DNA of 32,634 nt, taken from Planctomycetota bacterium (GTDB lineage Bacteria > Planctomycetota > Planctomycetia > Planctomycetales > Planctomycetaceae). The notes under the pieces are model-generated. The model had not been told where the DNA came from. It did not search any database and was given only the letters and a program-made list of their open reading frames with translations. Below, piece after piece: positions 15,108 to 23,865 of this stretch; the first letter of the stretch is position 1; the number at the start of each line of letters is the position of its first letter. The stretch lies in assembly GCA_003669615.1 (NCBI GenBank), contig QWOO01000126.1, forward strand, positions 1 through 32,634, read 5' to 3'. A program made the translations under genes and the position numbers.

Positions 15108-18100
15108 CTACGATGGACTGCCACCGCGACCGGGCCAGGACGCCAGCCACGGAATATTGCGATCGATGACAGGATCCTGACAGATGCGGGCCAGCTCTGA
15201 ATAGCGATCGTCATTTATTGCGGTGACTCGATCAATCTTCAGATCAATGATGTCTGCGGCAACCGTGCGAGCGATCTGCTCAGCTTGCAGAAGTTCCGAA
15301 TCCGTCCACGTCGCCGGCTCGTAACCCACTTTGCTCAGGTCCCCAGGCAACTGGATATAGCCAAGATGAACATCGCCTTTGATGGGAATCGATCTCACCA
15401 GCAAACGATACAACGGCAACTGCAGGTCAACCCATTCATCTTTCTTGCGATGCGTTCTGTTTGGCGGATCAGCCGCTTCGCTGGTTTTATAATCCAGGAC
15501 GCGCCACTCGCCGGTAGACTCCTTCCGATCAATCCGGTCCACTCGACCGATCAACTTCACCGGTCTATTGTGAATGTCTGCGAAATCTTCGCACGTTAAA
15601 TCTCGCTCGGTATAAGCAATTCGCCAGCCGTCACGAAGGCTGTCCACCTGCCACCTCGCAAATGCACTCAGGCGGCTTTCCAGCATTTTGAGTTGCACAC
15701 TGACGGTCGCCGAACGTGACCTTCCGAACTTTCCAAGAGCTTCCCGATGAAGCTCCTGAAACAGAAATGTTTCAATTGCCTCCACGTTCAGAGCTTCGCG
15801 AACAGCCGACTCGCCAAAGCTTTTCAGCACATCATGCATCAGGCTGCCGAACACCGGCGCGTTCAGCTCACGAACGTCGTCTTCCACGTTTCGCAGTCGA
15901 AGCTCTCGACGCAGAAAGTAGCGATAGGGACACTGGATGTACTCACGAAACGCGGTGACAGGAATCTCAACCGGGGCTGCCGGAACATCGATCGGGCAGG
16001 GCACCGCAAAGCCGCTCAGACGAGGCAAAACGTCAGATTCAGCGGCACCTGCGACCTCCACCACACCATCATCAGCCACATATCCAGGATCATAAAAGCG
16101 GTGAACTCGATCGGGAATCGACGCGGAATCAGCGGCAAACCACAAGCGGCTGGGGGCCAGCGGGTTCCCCTGCACGTCCGTTCGGCCGGTGATAAGCACC
16201 ACCTTTCGGCGACTCTTCAGAATCGACGTCAGAGCATAAGCATCTCGCGCATAACGACGGCGATTGTCGGTCAGGTCCAGTCGAGTTCTCAAACTGTTGG
16301 GCATGAAGGCGTCAGAGTTCATGGACTCCGGAACCTTGCCCTCATTGAATCCAGTCAAAATCAACACAGGGCTGTCGTCGAGAGTCAGTTCAAGCCAGCC
16401 AAGCAGCTCTACCGCATCATCGTTCGGCTCGGGCGGAATAATTTCCACGGCGATCTGCTTCAACAGCAACTGCAGCGACTGACTGGCAGTGCAGAGCGGC
16501 AACACAGCGATGGGAATCCTCTGAAGCTGCTCATTCAAATCCTGCAGCTTCGTGACACATTCCACAATTCCCCGATCCGCTGCCGACTCGCTATGGAGTT
16601 CTCGTTCTCCGTAAATGGTCGCGAGGACTCGCACTGCACCTTCGGCCCATTCCGACAACGGACGGCGCTGTTCCAATTGCTGAGTCAGCGACGATGCGAG
16701 CACGTCACCCATTTCATCAAGCGTCCGCTGTCGCGCCCGGTTAACCGGCTGCGTCTTCTGGGAACGCAGTCGGCCCACAGCGGAACCTGCCGATTCGGCC
16801 GTGTACGCATCGGCTACAAGACAGCGAGACAACATCTCCACAGCTCGGCAGAGTTCCGCGACGATAAGTCGACGTGGTGCCTTGCCCAGCATTTCTCCAG
16901 GTGTCACCTGCAGATGATCGGCGATGTATTGGTCCAGTTCGCTCAGCCACATGCCCATTCGATCATAGGCTTCCTCATCGGACAACGTGGCGGCCAAATA
17001 AGTGGTGATCCACTGATTGACGTCCGGATGTCGCACCAGATCATTGAGCGTTGCAAAGTCGGCCGGCATGTCGTCGCGAGCGGATGCAATGTGCAGAGCT
17101 AATGCCTGCAGCAGGCGAAATGGACGTGTTTCCGCAATGTGCATCCCGACCGGCCAGTGACCAGCGATACCGGCATCTGCCATCGCCTGCAGCAGCGTGG
17201 GAACCATCGTGTCATCCGCCACGCCGATTGTGATGTCGTCGGCACGGTAGAGTCCGTTGCTGGAAGAAAGTTCCTTCATCGCCGCATGAGCCTGCTCAAT
17301 CGGCGTCCCGGTGAATCGAGTCTTCGCAGGTTCTATATTGAGCGGGCGATTCTCCCACACGTCGGCTTTCACACAGCCATGTTCATCAAAGGAATCGGCT
17401 TCCGATTCGGGAGCGTGAATCAGCGCGGTGACGCGATCAGAAACCTGATCCAGCATTTTTCGAATGATGCGATTCATGTCGACCGTGCCGATCAGCACAA
17501 TGTCACTGTCGGTGCGGCACTCGTTCATATCCACAGCCACCAGCCGGGCCGCCTGTCGATCCCAAAGTTTCAGTTCATCCATCTGCACAAGGTATTCCGA
17601 CTGAATCCGACGCAGCGCTTTCCAGCGATTCGCTTCTTCAGTGTCGCCCGACTGCATCAGCTTTTCATACACCTCATCAAACTCCAGTCCCTCGCCCGCC
17701 AGCTCGTTGTGTTGCTTACGAAGCGATTCACACAAGGCCATCCATGCGGGAACAGAATCTTCAGGCGGACGATTAGGCAGCGCCTCCTTGATCTCCCACG
17801 ACGGGATCGCATACAGCGCCTTCCGCCAGACCAGTAGTTGTGTCAGATCGTCGGCCAGCTTCTGTTTTTGCGGGTACAACATTTCCGGAAAACGAGTAAA
17901 CGTGACCATCCGTGGAGGAATCAATGCGGGCCACTTGCCGCCGCCTCGCTGCACGAGAAGTTCAAGCATCCGCCGACTCGCGCGCCGTCCCGGAAAGACC
18001 AGAATGACTTTTGACATATCCAGCTGATCCCCGTGAGCATAGCGCCGGATCAGATAATCAGCTGCGGCTGTGAGGGCCGGTTTTTCCCAGTCCAGAAAAT

Positions 18101-18116
18101 GACGAGTGATCGCCAT
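15108..18116 (-). CDS. addB: AddB-like PD-(D/E)XK nuclease subunit
   Basis: 1002 residues from ATG at 18116 (MAITRHFLDW). An in-frame GTG/ATG extension to 18281 adds 55 residues with no family character, so I rejected it. The N-terminal half resembles an inactivated helicase: where AddB has a Walker A, this protein has VILVFPGRRASRRM without the GKT lysine. The C-terminal nuclease is complete, with CPYRYFLRREL (near 727), GSLMHDVLKSFGES, GRVDRIDRK, LDYKTS (near 874) and DLQLPLYRLL. Classical AddB holds a 4Fe-4S cluster with one cysteine in the CPYRYF segment and three near the C-terminus. Here the C-terminal part shows only one cysteine (ARICQDP), so the cluster is probably absent. It is first in an apparent two-gene operon with addA. 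Confidence 0.87.
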   Translation of the reverse strand: MAITRHFLDWEKPALTAAADYLIRRYAHGDQLDMSKVILVFPGRRASRRMLELLVQRGGGKWPALIPPRMVTFTRFPEMLYPQKQKLADDLTQLLVWRKALYAIPSWEIKEALPNRPPEDSVPAWMALCESLRKQHNELAGEGLEFDEVYEKLMQSGDTEEANRWKALRRIQSEYLVQMDELKLWDRQAARLVAVDMNECRTDSDIVLIGTVDMNRIIRKMLDQVSDRVTALIHAPESEADSFDEHGCVKADVWENRPLNIEPAKTRFTGTPIEQAHAAMKELSSSNGLYRADDITIGVADDTMVPTLLQAMADAGIAGHWPVGMHIAETRPFRLLQALALHIASARDDMPADFATLNDLVRHPDVNQWITTYLAATLSDEEAYDRMGMWLSELDQYIADHLQVTPGEMLGKAPRRLIVAELCRAVEMLSRCLVADAYTAESAGSAVGRLRSQKTQPVNRARQRTLDEMGDVLASSLTQQLEQRRPLSEWAEGAVRVLATIYGERELHSESAADRGIVECVTKLQDLNEQLQRIPIAVLPLCTASQSLQLLLKQIAVEIIPPEPNDDAVELLGWLELTLDDSPVLILTGFNEGKVPESMNSDAFMPNSLRTRLDLTDNRRRYARDAYALTSILKSRRKVVLITGRTDVQGNPLAPSRLWFAADSASIPDRVHRFYDPGYVADDGVVEVAGAAESDVLPRLSGFAVPCPIDVPAAPVEIPVTAFREYIQCPYRYFLRRELRLRNVEDDVRELNAPVFGSLMHDVLKSFGESAVREALNVEAIETFLFQELHREALGKFGRSRSATVSVQLKMLESRLSAFARWQVDSLRDGWRIAYTERDLTCEDFADIHNRPVKLIGRVDRIDRKESTGEWRVLDYKTSEAADPPNRTHRKKDEWVDLQLPLYRLLVRSIPIKGDVHLGYIQLPGDLSKVGYEPATWTDSELLQAEQIARTVAADIIDLKIDRVTAINDDRYSELARICQDPVIDRNIPWLASWPGRGGSPS

Positions 18117-18334
18117 GAAGACTCCATTCCAAAACAAATCCCTGACACATCCTGAAACTCTCAGCCACTGTTGGGGCTGACGTCCGATTTCAACATCCGA
18201 CCGCAGAACCACCGGCGTAGATGGATAAATGCCACAACGGAACGCGACCGCTCTGACGATTTTGAAGGATCGGCCGACCAACTGACCAACTGACCAATAA
18301 CTGCGGACAGCACCTAATTCAGAAATCGGTGCTC

Positions 18335-19816
18335 TTACTTTTTTTCATCCAGTGCGAATCGACCCTGCTCCGCGGCCATCATCAGGACGAGGTAATCTAA
18401 TCGTGCAGCGTTCGCGATCTTAGCGAAGTTGATCCCGTCCATCGTATCCGTCGTCTTGTGGTAATGAGGATTGAAGCCACCGAACAGAAACGTGACAGGG
18501 ACCCCTTTCTCGGAAAACGAAGCATGGTCACTTCGCCCATCGACACGGTTTTCTTCGTCATACTCAAACACAAATCCTACGGACTCATTCGCCTTCCGAA
18601 CCATCTCGTGGAACGCGGCCGAATGATCCTGACTGCCCACCAGATGAATCGTATTCTCGTTTTCCGAAGCAGGCTCTGACGTCGACTCTTCGTTGCGGCC
18701 GATCATATCGATATTCAGCATGCAGATCATATCGCTCACCGGCTTCAGCGGATGGGCCACATAGTATTTTGAACCCAGCAGCCCGCGTTCTTCCGCACAA
18801 AATGCCATCAGCAGCACGCTGCGGCGGGGCTTCACGGGATTGGCATGAATCGCGCGTGCCAGCTGCAAGACTGCCGTTGAGCCCGAACCATTGTCATCTG
18901 CTCCGGGAAACAATTCCCCCCGCTGAAGGCCCAGATGATCCAGATGTGCGCCAACGCAGACATGTTCGTGCCGTACCGTTTCATCCGCGCCCGGATACCA
19001 GCTGACGACATTGGGAACATCCACACTTTCACGTTCAATCTTTAGCCGGCATTGAACCATCTGTGACGAACTGACAAGCACATTCTCAGTGGGAGCGTTA
19101 GCAGAGAAAAGATCGGCACGCGCGCCACACCGAGCCGCGAGAGCATTGGCCGCGGCCGTAGTGACCATCGCCACGGGAATGGAGCTGGGCGTCTTCTCGG
19201 ATTCGTTCACCGCTTCATTACGGACTCGACCATCATCCGCCACGATCAGCACACACGCCGGCTTGCCTCGCACGATGAACGCATCATCCCAGCGAATACG
19301 GTCGGCCGATTGAATAACCAGAAGGCGACCGGCAAACGTGCCCTCGGCAATCTCAGGACGATTGGTCGTGACCACTGCAAAAGTCACCGGAAGAGAAGCC
19401 TCAAAAGCGCCGGCGAAGTCGCTGATCCCAATCGCCGTTCCGCCGATGAATTCCTCGACGCCGACCTTGAATCCGCAGTCCGCCGGCTGAGTTGCCAACT
19501 TGATGAAGGGAACATTCTGAAACCAGGACCCATCTGCACCTGCCGGCTGAAATCCGTACGACTCGAGCTGCGTTGCGAACCAGCGGGCCGCTCGAAGATA
19601 TCCTTCCTGACCGGTCCCTCGACCCTGCATTTCACCTTCTACTAAAATCCGAAGCAGCTCTTGGGAATCTGATTCCCGAATAGTCTCGAATCCCACCAAA
19701 TACTCTGCCGGTACCGGCGTGGTGGCTACAAAATTTCCTTCGGCGGCAACCAGAGCTGCTGCGGAGGCCATAATACCGAACAATATGACCACGAAATTGA
19801 GTTGGGCTGAAAGCAC
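18335..19816 (-). CDS. Secreted M28-family zinc aminopeptidase with PA domain
   Basis: 493 residues. The start is GTG at 19816, with AGGA about 9 bases upstream. A signal peptide spans residues 1-25. A protease-associated (PA) domain occupies about 130-240, inserted before the catalytic part as in this family. The M28 co-catalytic zinc site is complete: VCVGAHLDHLG (H291), GADDNGSGST (D307), FCAEERGLLGSKYY (catalytic E342, ligand E343), NIDMIGR (D370) and HYHKTTDTMD (H453). It should release N-terminal amino acids from peptides outside the cytoplasm. It is likely a single-gene unit, with 218 bases to the addB start downstream and about 500 bases upstream to yidC on the other strand. Confidence 0.93.
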   Translation of the reverse strand: MLSAQLNFVVILFGIMASAAALVAAEGNFVATTPVPAEYLVGFETIRESDSQELLRILVEGEMQGRGTGQEGYLRAARWFATQLESYGFQPAGADGSWFQNVPFIKLATQPADCGFKVGVEEFIGGTAIGISDFAGAFEASLPVTFAVVTTNRPEIAEGTFAGRLLVIQSADRIRWDDAFIVRGKPACVLIVADDGRVRNEAVNESEKTPSSIPVAMVTTAAANALAARCGARADLFSANAPTENVLVSSSQMVQCRLKIERESVDVPNVVSWYPGADETVRHEHVCVGAHLDHLGLQRGELFPGADDNGSGSTAVLQLARAIHANPVKPRRSVLLMAFCAEERGLLGSKYYVAHPLKPVSDMICMLNIDMIGRNEESTSEPASENENTIHLVGSQDHSAAFHEMVRKANESVGFVFEYDEENRVDGRSDHASFSEKGVPVTFLFGGFNPHYHKTTDTMDGINFAKIANAARLDYLVLMMAAEQGRFALDEKK

Positions 19817-20313
19817 AGCGATAGGTCCTGATCAAAACGGAAAGAACGGAGCCCTCCTGAACTGCTCTTTTATCGCTAACAAATCTAAACAGCCAGCGAA
19901 TCGAGTGTCGGTGATCGATTAACCTTTAATGACGCAGTTCGTCCATTCAAGGACGAAGAACGGCGAAGCAGACCATGACATTCGTCGGCCGAGATTTCCC
20001 GACACGCAACCGTGAGATCAGCTTTGATCCGCCGTATTCGTTGAAAATTGTTTTCAATTTGAGCCCAATATCTATGTTGAATTCCGAAAATCGGCCGGTG
20101 AATTCCAGCCCTCACAGATCGCCCAGACTTCTGCTTTCCTAAAAACTGTTGGGAAAACGGAGTTCTCAAGATCCGACAATACGCGCGTGCGTTCGCATCG
20201 GTTATCTTTCCAAACTCAATTTGATCCAGCCTGAGGCCGCTGAGCCATTCTTCAGCAGGCTTTTCTGACCACATACTCGATGGAATTCGCGAGATTTCTC
20301 GCGATCTGATCTT
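19817..20313. other. Divergent intergenic region upstream of yidC
   Basis: 497 bases between the M28 peptidase start (minus) and the yidC start (plus). A minus-strand open frame at 19885-20274 (129 codons, ATG at 20274) fills much of it. Its translation has no signal peptide, membrane segment or family motif that I recognise, so I do not call it. The region is AT-richer near 20040-20090 and includes a perfect hairpin at 20041-20057. It should hold the promoters of both flanking genes, but no convincing -35/-10 pair can be placed. Confidence 0.5.
20041..20057. other. Perfect AT-rich palindrome upstream of yidC
   Basis: TTGAAAATTGTTTTCAA: 7-bp arms with a 3-base centre, 257 bases before the yidC start codon. 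A dyad of this size could be a regulator binding site in the divergent promoter region. No U-run follows, so it is unlikely to be a terminator. Confidence 0.4.
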
Positions 20314-22416
20314 ATGGAAAATCGCAGACTCTTCTCATTTCTGCTGACGTCGCTGGCATTTTTGTATCTCTGGACGACTGTCATCGGCCCGAAATTCTTC
20401 CCGGAACCAAAAAAGAAGCCGGTTGCGGCCGCTCCAGAAGTGGTTCCGGCGGTGACCAGAGAGGGCGATGCTGTGCAGGCGATTGCTGCAGGCGACGCCG
20501 TCCCCGCAACCGATCTGATGATTCCGGAGTATCCGACGGAAGCCGTGACACTCGGGTCACTGGATCCCGAGAGCGGCTATGGCTTGAACGTGGAACTGAC
20601 CTCGGCCGGCGCGTCTGTAGCCGCGGTGTCGCTCACCGCTCCGCAATACAAGAATATGAAGGACAAAACGCAGGCGGCCCGCATCATCGGCAATAATCCG
20701 ACAGATGACCGAACATTGTCGATGGCCGTGCCGGCCGTCGACAAGCAACTGGCCAGCCGCAAGCTGACTCTGGAATCTGCGAACTGGAAGCTGGTTGAAA
20801 AGACGGAAACAGATTCCCTTGCCACAGCGGTTTTTGAGTACGACGCACCCGATGGAACTCTCCGCGTCCGCAAGACATTTTCACTACCGCGACTGAAAGC
20901 AACTTCGGCGGCTATCGCGCAGGCATGGCGGACAGATCCGACCATTTACACGCTGGCTGTCACTCTGGAGTTGATCAATCTGTCCGATACACCTCGGACA
21001 GTGGATTATGAGCTTCAGGGTCCTGTCGGTGTGTTGTTTGAAAACGAAGAACACTCTTCGAAGTATCGTGACATCCATATTGAATTTGTGGACGACACGA
21101 AGCCAGCGACTCTTGCGGCTGGGACGATCGATGGTTACTGCATTGTTCTTAACCGTGAACTTGCTCGGCTTTCCTCACCGCTTGAACAGCGCGCGATGCT
21201 GCGTGAAGATCACGAGTGGACCTCCGCTTTTCGATATGCGGGCGTTGACGTGCAGTTCTTTGCCGCGCTCGTGGCACCGCTTGACGATCGGTCTGAAGAA
21301 GAACGGCGCGACAGCAAATGGCTGGAACGCACCTACCCTGTGATGATCGCTCGAAATCCAAGAGCAGACGCCAAGACGCCGGATAAGACGTCGGATATCA
21401 GTGTGCGAATGGCTTCCCTGCCTGTGATTCTGAAGGCCAAAGGCGAGGGAGATTCCCTGACTCACAAGTATGCGTTCTTCGTTGGCCCCAAACGTCGCGA
21501 GCTGCTGGACCCAGCTCCACTGCAGGCCAGCCAGGTACTGAATTACGGGATGTTTGGTTTTGTCGCACGAGGAATGCATTATCTGCTGGACACGTTCTTC
21601 AGTCTCGGTCTGCCGTACTTTCTTGCCATTGTCTCGCTCACCGTGCTGGTGCGAGGATGTCTGTTTCCGATCTCCCGCAAGCAAGCCATCATGGCCGCTC
21701 GGCAGAAAGAGCTGCAGCCACAGCTGACCCTGTTGAAAGAAAAGTATGCCGACGACAAAGAAAAACTGGCAAGAGCTCAGATGGAACTGTGGCGAAAGAA
21801 TGGCATCAATCCGCTGAGCGGGTGCCTGCCTCTGTTCCTGCAACTGCCAATCTTTGTGGGCCTCTATACGGCATTGAATTCGGCTGTGGATCTTCGCCTG
21901 CAAAGCTTTTTGTGGGTCGATAATCTTGCCGCTCCTGACGCTCTGTTCCGGCTGCCGTTTTCACTGCCATTCGGACTGGGCCAGGATTTCAGCATTCTTC
22001 CGCTGTGCACAGTAGCCCTGTTCCTGACGCAACAGAAATTATTCATGCCACCGGCGCAGGATGAGCAGCAGGAAATGCAGTACAAGATGATGAATATGAT
22101 GACTGGCGTGATGGGCATTATGTTCTGGCATCAGCCGGCTGGCCTTTGTCTGTACTTCATCGCCTCCAGCCTCTGGAGTATCGCTGAACGAAAACTGCTG
22201 GGCACCGGCAAATTGACTCCTGCGACTCCCGCCGTTCAGGTCCTTGAACCAGATTCAAGCCCCGCAATAAAAGTGTCACGCAATGGATCCAGCACTGCAG
22301 TACCCGCTCCTGCTAAGCCAGCCGGTTTTCTGCAGCGACTTCTGGACGCCGCAGCAGACGCACAGAAGAATTCGGAACAGCAGCGTGAGAAAAACCACAA
22401 AGGCAAGAAGAAGTAA
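20314..22416 (+). CDS. yidC: Membrane protein insertase YidC
   Basis: 700 residues from ATG at 20314. It has the Gram-negative layout: an N-terminal transmembrane helix (about residues 8-24, FLLTSLAFLYLWTTVIG), then a long periplasmic beta domain (about 65-390), then the conserved Oxa1/YidC core from about 410 to 630. The core starts NYGMFGFVARGMHYLLDTFF and contains LTVLVRGCLFPISRKQ with the groove arginine near 448. Next come the cytoplasmic coiled hairpin (KELQPQLTLLKEKYADDKEKLARAQMEL), INPLSGCLPLFLQLPIFVGLY, and the last helices with FWHQPAGLCLYFIASSLWSI. The basic C-terminal tail ends in KKK. YidC inserts and folds inner-membrane proteins alone or with SecYEG. The usual rpmH-rnpA neighbours are absent, and the gene appears to be transcribed alone. 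Confidence 0.98.
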   Translation: MENRRLFSFLLTSLAFLYLWTTVIGPKFFPEPKKKPVAAAPEVVPAVTREGDAVQAIAAGDAVPATDLMIPEYPTEAVTLGSLDPESGYGLNVELTSAGASVAAVSLTAPQYKNMKDKTQAARIIGNNPTDDRTLSMAVPAVDKQLASRKLTLESANWKLVEKTETDSLATAVFEYDAPDGTLRVRKTFSLPRLKATSAAIAQAWRTDPTIYTLAVTLELINLSDTPRTVDYELQGPVGVLFENEEHSSKYRDIHIEFVDDTKPATLAAGTIDGYCIVLNRELARLSSPLEQRAMLREDHEWTSAFRYAGVDVQFFAALVAPLDDRSEEERRDSKWLERTYPVMIARNPRADAKTPDKTSDISVRMASLPVILKAKGEGDSLTHKYAFFVGPKRRELLDPAPLQASQVLNYGMFGFVARGMHYLLDTFFSLGLPYFLAIVSLTVLVRGCLFPISRKQAIMAARQKELQPQLTLLKEKYADDKEKLARAQMELWRKNGINPLSGCLPLFLQLPIFVGLYTALNSAVDLRLQSFLWVDNLAAPDALFRLPFSLPFGLGQDFSILPLCTVALFLTQQKLFMPPAQDEQQEMQYKMMNMMTGVMGIMFWHQPAGLCLYFIASSLWSIAERKLLGTGKLTPATPAVQVLEPDSSPAIKVSRNGSSTAVPAPAKPAGFLQRLLDAAADAQKNSEQQREKNHKGKKK

Positions 22417-22455
22417 GCATTCAGCTTCTTGAACATTCATCTTTGCCAGAAGACG

Positions 22456-22492
22456 AAAGGCCCGTTCCGCGAAAGCAGAACGAGCCTTTTTT
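22456..22492 (+). terminator. Intrinsic terminator after yidC
   Basis: Stem AAAGGC-c-CGTTC-c-GC, loop GAAA, then GC-a-GAACG-a-GCCTTT, running straight into a T-run. There are 13 base pairs with two C/A mismatches. It starts about 40 bases after the yidC stop, in the yidC direction. Confidence 0.92.
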
Positions 22493-22643
22493 ATTTCCTC
22501 GCTCGACCAGAAACGCGCGCTGTCGCATCAACGGTCGCTGCCCATGGATGGAAGATTGTTCCCGCATTCCAGGCGTTCCAGTCGGCAGGGCATTTTGACC
22601 AATAAAGGCTCACCAGGAAACCACCACTGATCCGCGAGATTCC

Positions 22644-23486
22644 TCAACGAACATGCGTGGCGTTGATGGCGGCCAGACAGTGCTTCTCAATGAACTCGAT
22701 GATCGGAGTGCTGTCATCAAGCCCATGCACATGCCCCACGCCCGGCTTGTTGATCAGGATGATTTCACCACCAAGTGCCTTATATCGATCCGCGATGACT
22801 TTTGTGTTCTCATCCCAGGGCACGACTTCATCGGCATCTCCATAGACATGCAGCAATGGAACGTGAGCCTCTGCCAGAGGCTTTAACAGGTCGATCGGGT
22901 TCAACAATTTAGCAAACAGTTCTTCTTCTGTCGCGACTCCATAGACGGCCAGCAATTTCCGAACTTCGTCGGGACTGCCGACGCCGTGGCCTTTACCCAT
23001 CGGCCAGCTCTTCACATCACACACGGGCGCGTCACCATAGATGCACGCCACTTTAGCCGGGTTTTGAGCGGCCCAGTTGTAACAATAGAGTCCGCCGCGA
23101 CTAGTACCGGTCAACGCGGCCTTTTTGGCGAAGCCATGTTTCGAAGTCAGCGTTTCATAAACCTGATCCCAATGAGCGACAGCAGTCGGGCTGCCGAACT
23201 GATCCGAGATCTGAGTGTAGACAATGTGAAAACCCTTCTGCAGAAGAGCGATATCCGGGGCAGGCTTGTGACCAAAAAACTCTCCGTGCCAGAACCAGGG
23301 TTTACCCTTCGCCGCGACCTTTGGAGTGACTACCAGAACGGGACGATTACCAATTTCAAAGTCGAACCTGGCAAATCCGTTCCATTCACTTTCCTTTCCC
23401 ACAAAACGCTCGTCCGCGACGACGCAGTTCGAACAAACGAAAAACAGAGAAGTCACACAGACGAAGAGACGCATCAAAAGATTCAT
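22644..23486 (-). CDS. Secreted alpha/beta hydrolase
   Basis: 280 residues. The start is ATG at 23486, because AGGAA lies about 9 bases upstream of it but directly against the other ATG at 23495. Residues 1-24 form a signal peptide. A serine hydrolase triad is visible: nucleophile elbow GTSRGG (S129), acid in VYGDADEVVPW (about D219) and GVGHVHG (H252). FWHGEFFGHKPAPDIALLQKG and IVYTQISDQFGSPTAVAHW surround the oxyanion region. Relatives are annotated as prolyl oligopeptidase-like or acetyl-xylan-esterase-like proteins of planctomycetes. The substrate cannot be assigned. The gene converges with yidC and is flanked by non-coding stretches of over 200 bases, suggesting a single-gene unit. Confidence 0.88.
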   Translation of the reverse strand: MNLLMRLFVCVTSLFFVCSNCVVADERFVGKESEWNGFARFDFEIGNRPVLVVTPKVAAKGKPWFWHGEFFGHKPAPDIALLQKGFHIVYTQISDQFGSPTAVAHWDQVYETLTSKHGFAKKAALTGTSRGGLYCYNWAAQNPAKVACIYGDAPVCDVKSWPMGKGHGVGSPDEVRKLLAVYGVATEEELFAKLLNPIDLLKPLAEAHVPLLHVYGDADEVVPWDENTKVIADRYKALGGEIILINKPGVGHVHGLDDSTPIIEFIEKHCLAAINATHVR

Positions 23487-23865
23487 ATCGACCATTTCCT
23501 GTTTAATTTAGAACGCCTGACAACATCGGCACCAGCTCCCGGCCAGTCCGAAAGGCCCCCGGAAAAGTAGCTCGGAGCTTGCCTGTCCGGCTTCTGTCAG
23601 AGCCGCCTACGACGGCAAGACCAGTGAAGGCTGATCGGAAAGAGTAACCTCACGCAGTTGATTTGCGGACTCAATCCGTGCAAGTTTTTTCTCGTGACAT
23701 CAGACTCATGAACGCCCGGATTGATTGCGAATGCTCGTGCGACTTTGAAGCGAAGAGCTTTACGCAAAAAGGCCGATGTCTTTTAAGACATCGGCCTGAG
23801 CATTGCATCGCAACGATTGTGAGAACTGAAACAACTTTGCCCATCATTTGACGGGCACTTCGTCG
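23487..23865. other. Intergenic region, 379 bases, no gene
   Basis: Lies between the hydrolase start and the stop of the thioredoxin/TPR gene, both minus. Short open frames here are not protein-like. The one clear element is the terminator hairpin at 23766-23797. The hydrolase promoter should lie just upstream of 23486, but I could not place its boxes. Confidence 0.6.
23766..23797 (-). terminator. Intrinsic terminator after the thioredoxin/TPR gene
   Basis: Perfect 12-bp stem AGGCCGATGTCT / AGACATCGGCCT with a 4-base loop. On the minus strand it is followed by TTTTT (23770-23766). It starts about 70 bases after the stop of the thioredoxin/TPR gene. The plus side lacks a T-run, so it works in the minus direction. 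Confidence 0.92.

Noticed and set aside
15747-17102. Plus-strand open frame of 451 codons
   Set aside because: Antisense to the AddB-like gene and without recognisable domains. Long shadow frames are expected opposite codon-biased genes.
18117-18281. N-terminal extension of the AddB-like protein to 18281
   Set aside because: The extra 55 residues have no family character and the ATG at 18116 gives a normal start, so the extension is likely chance open frame.
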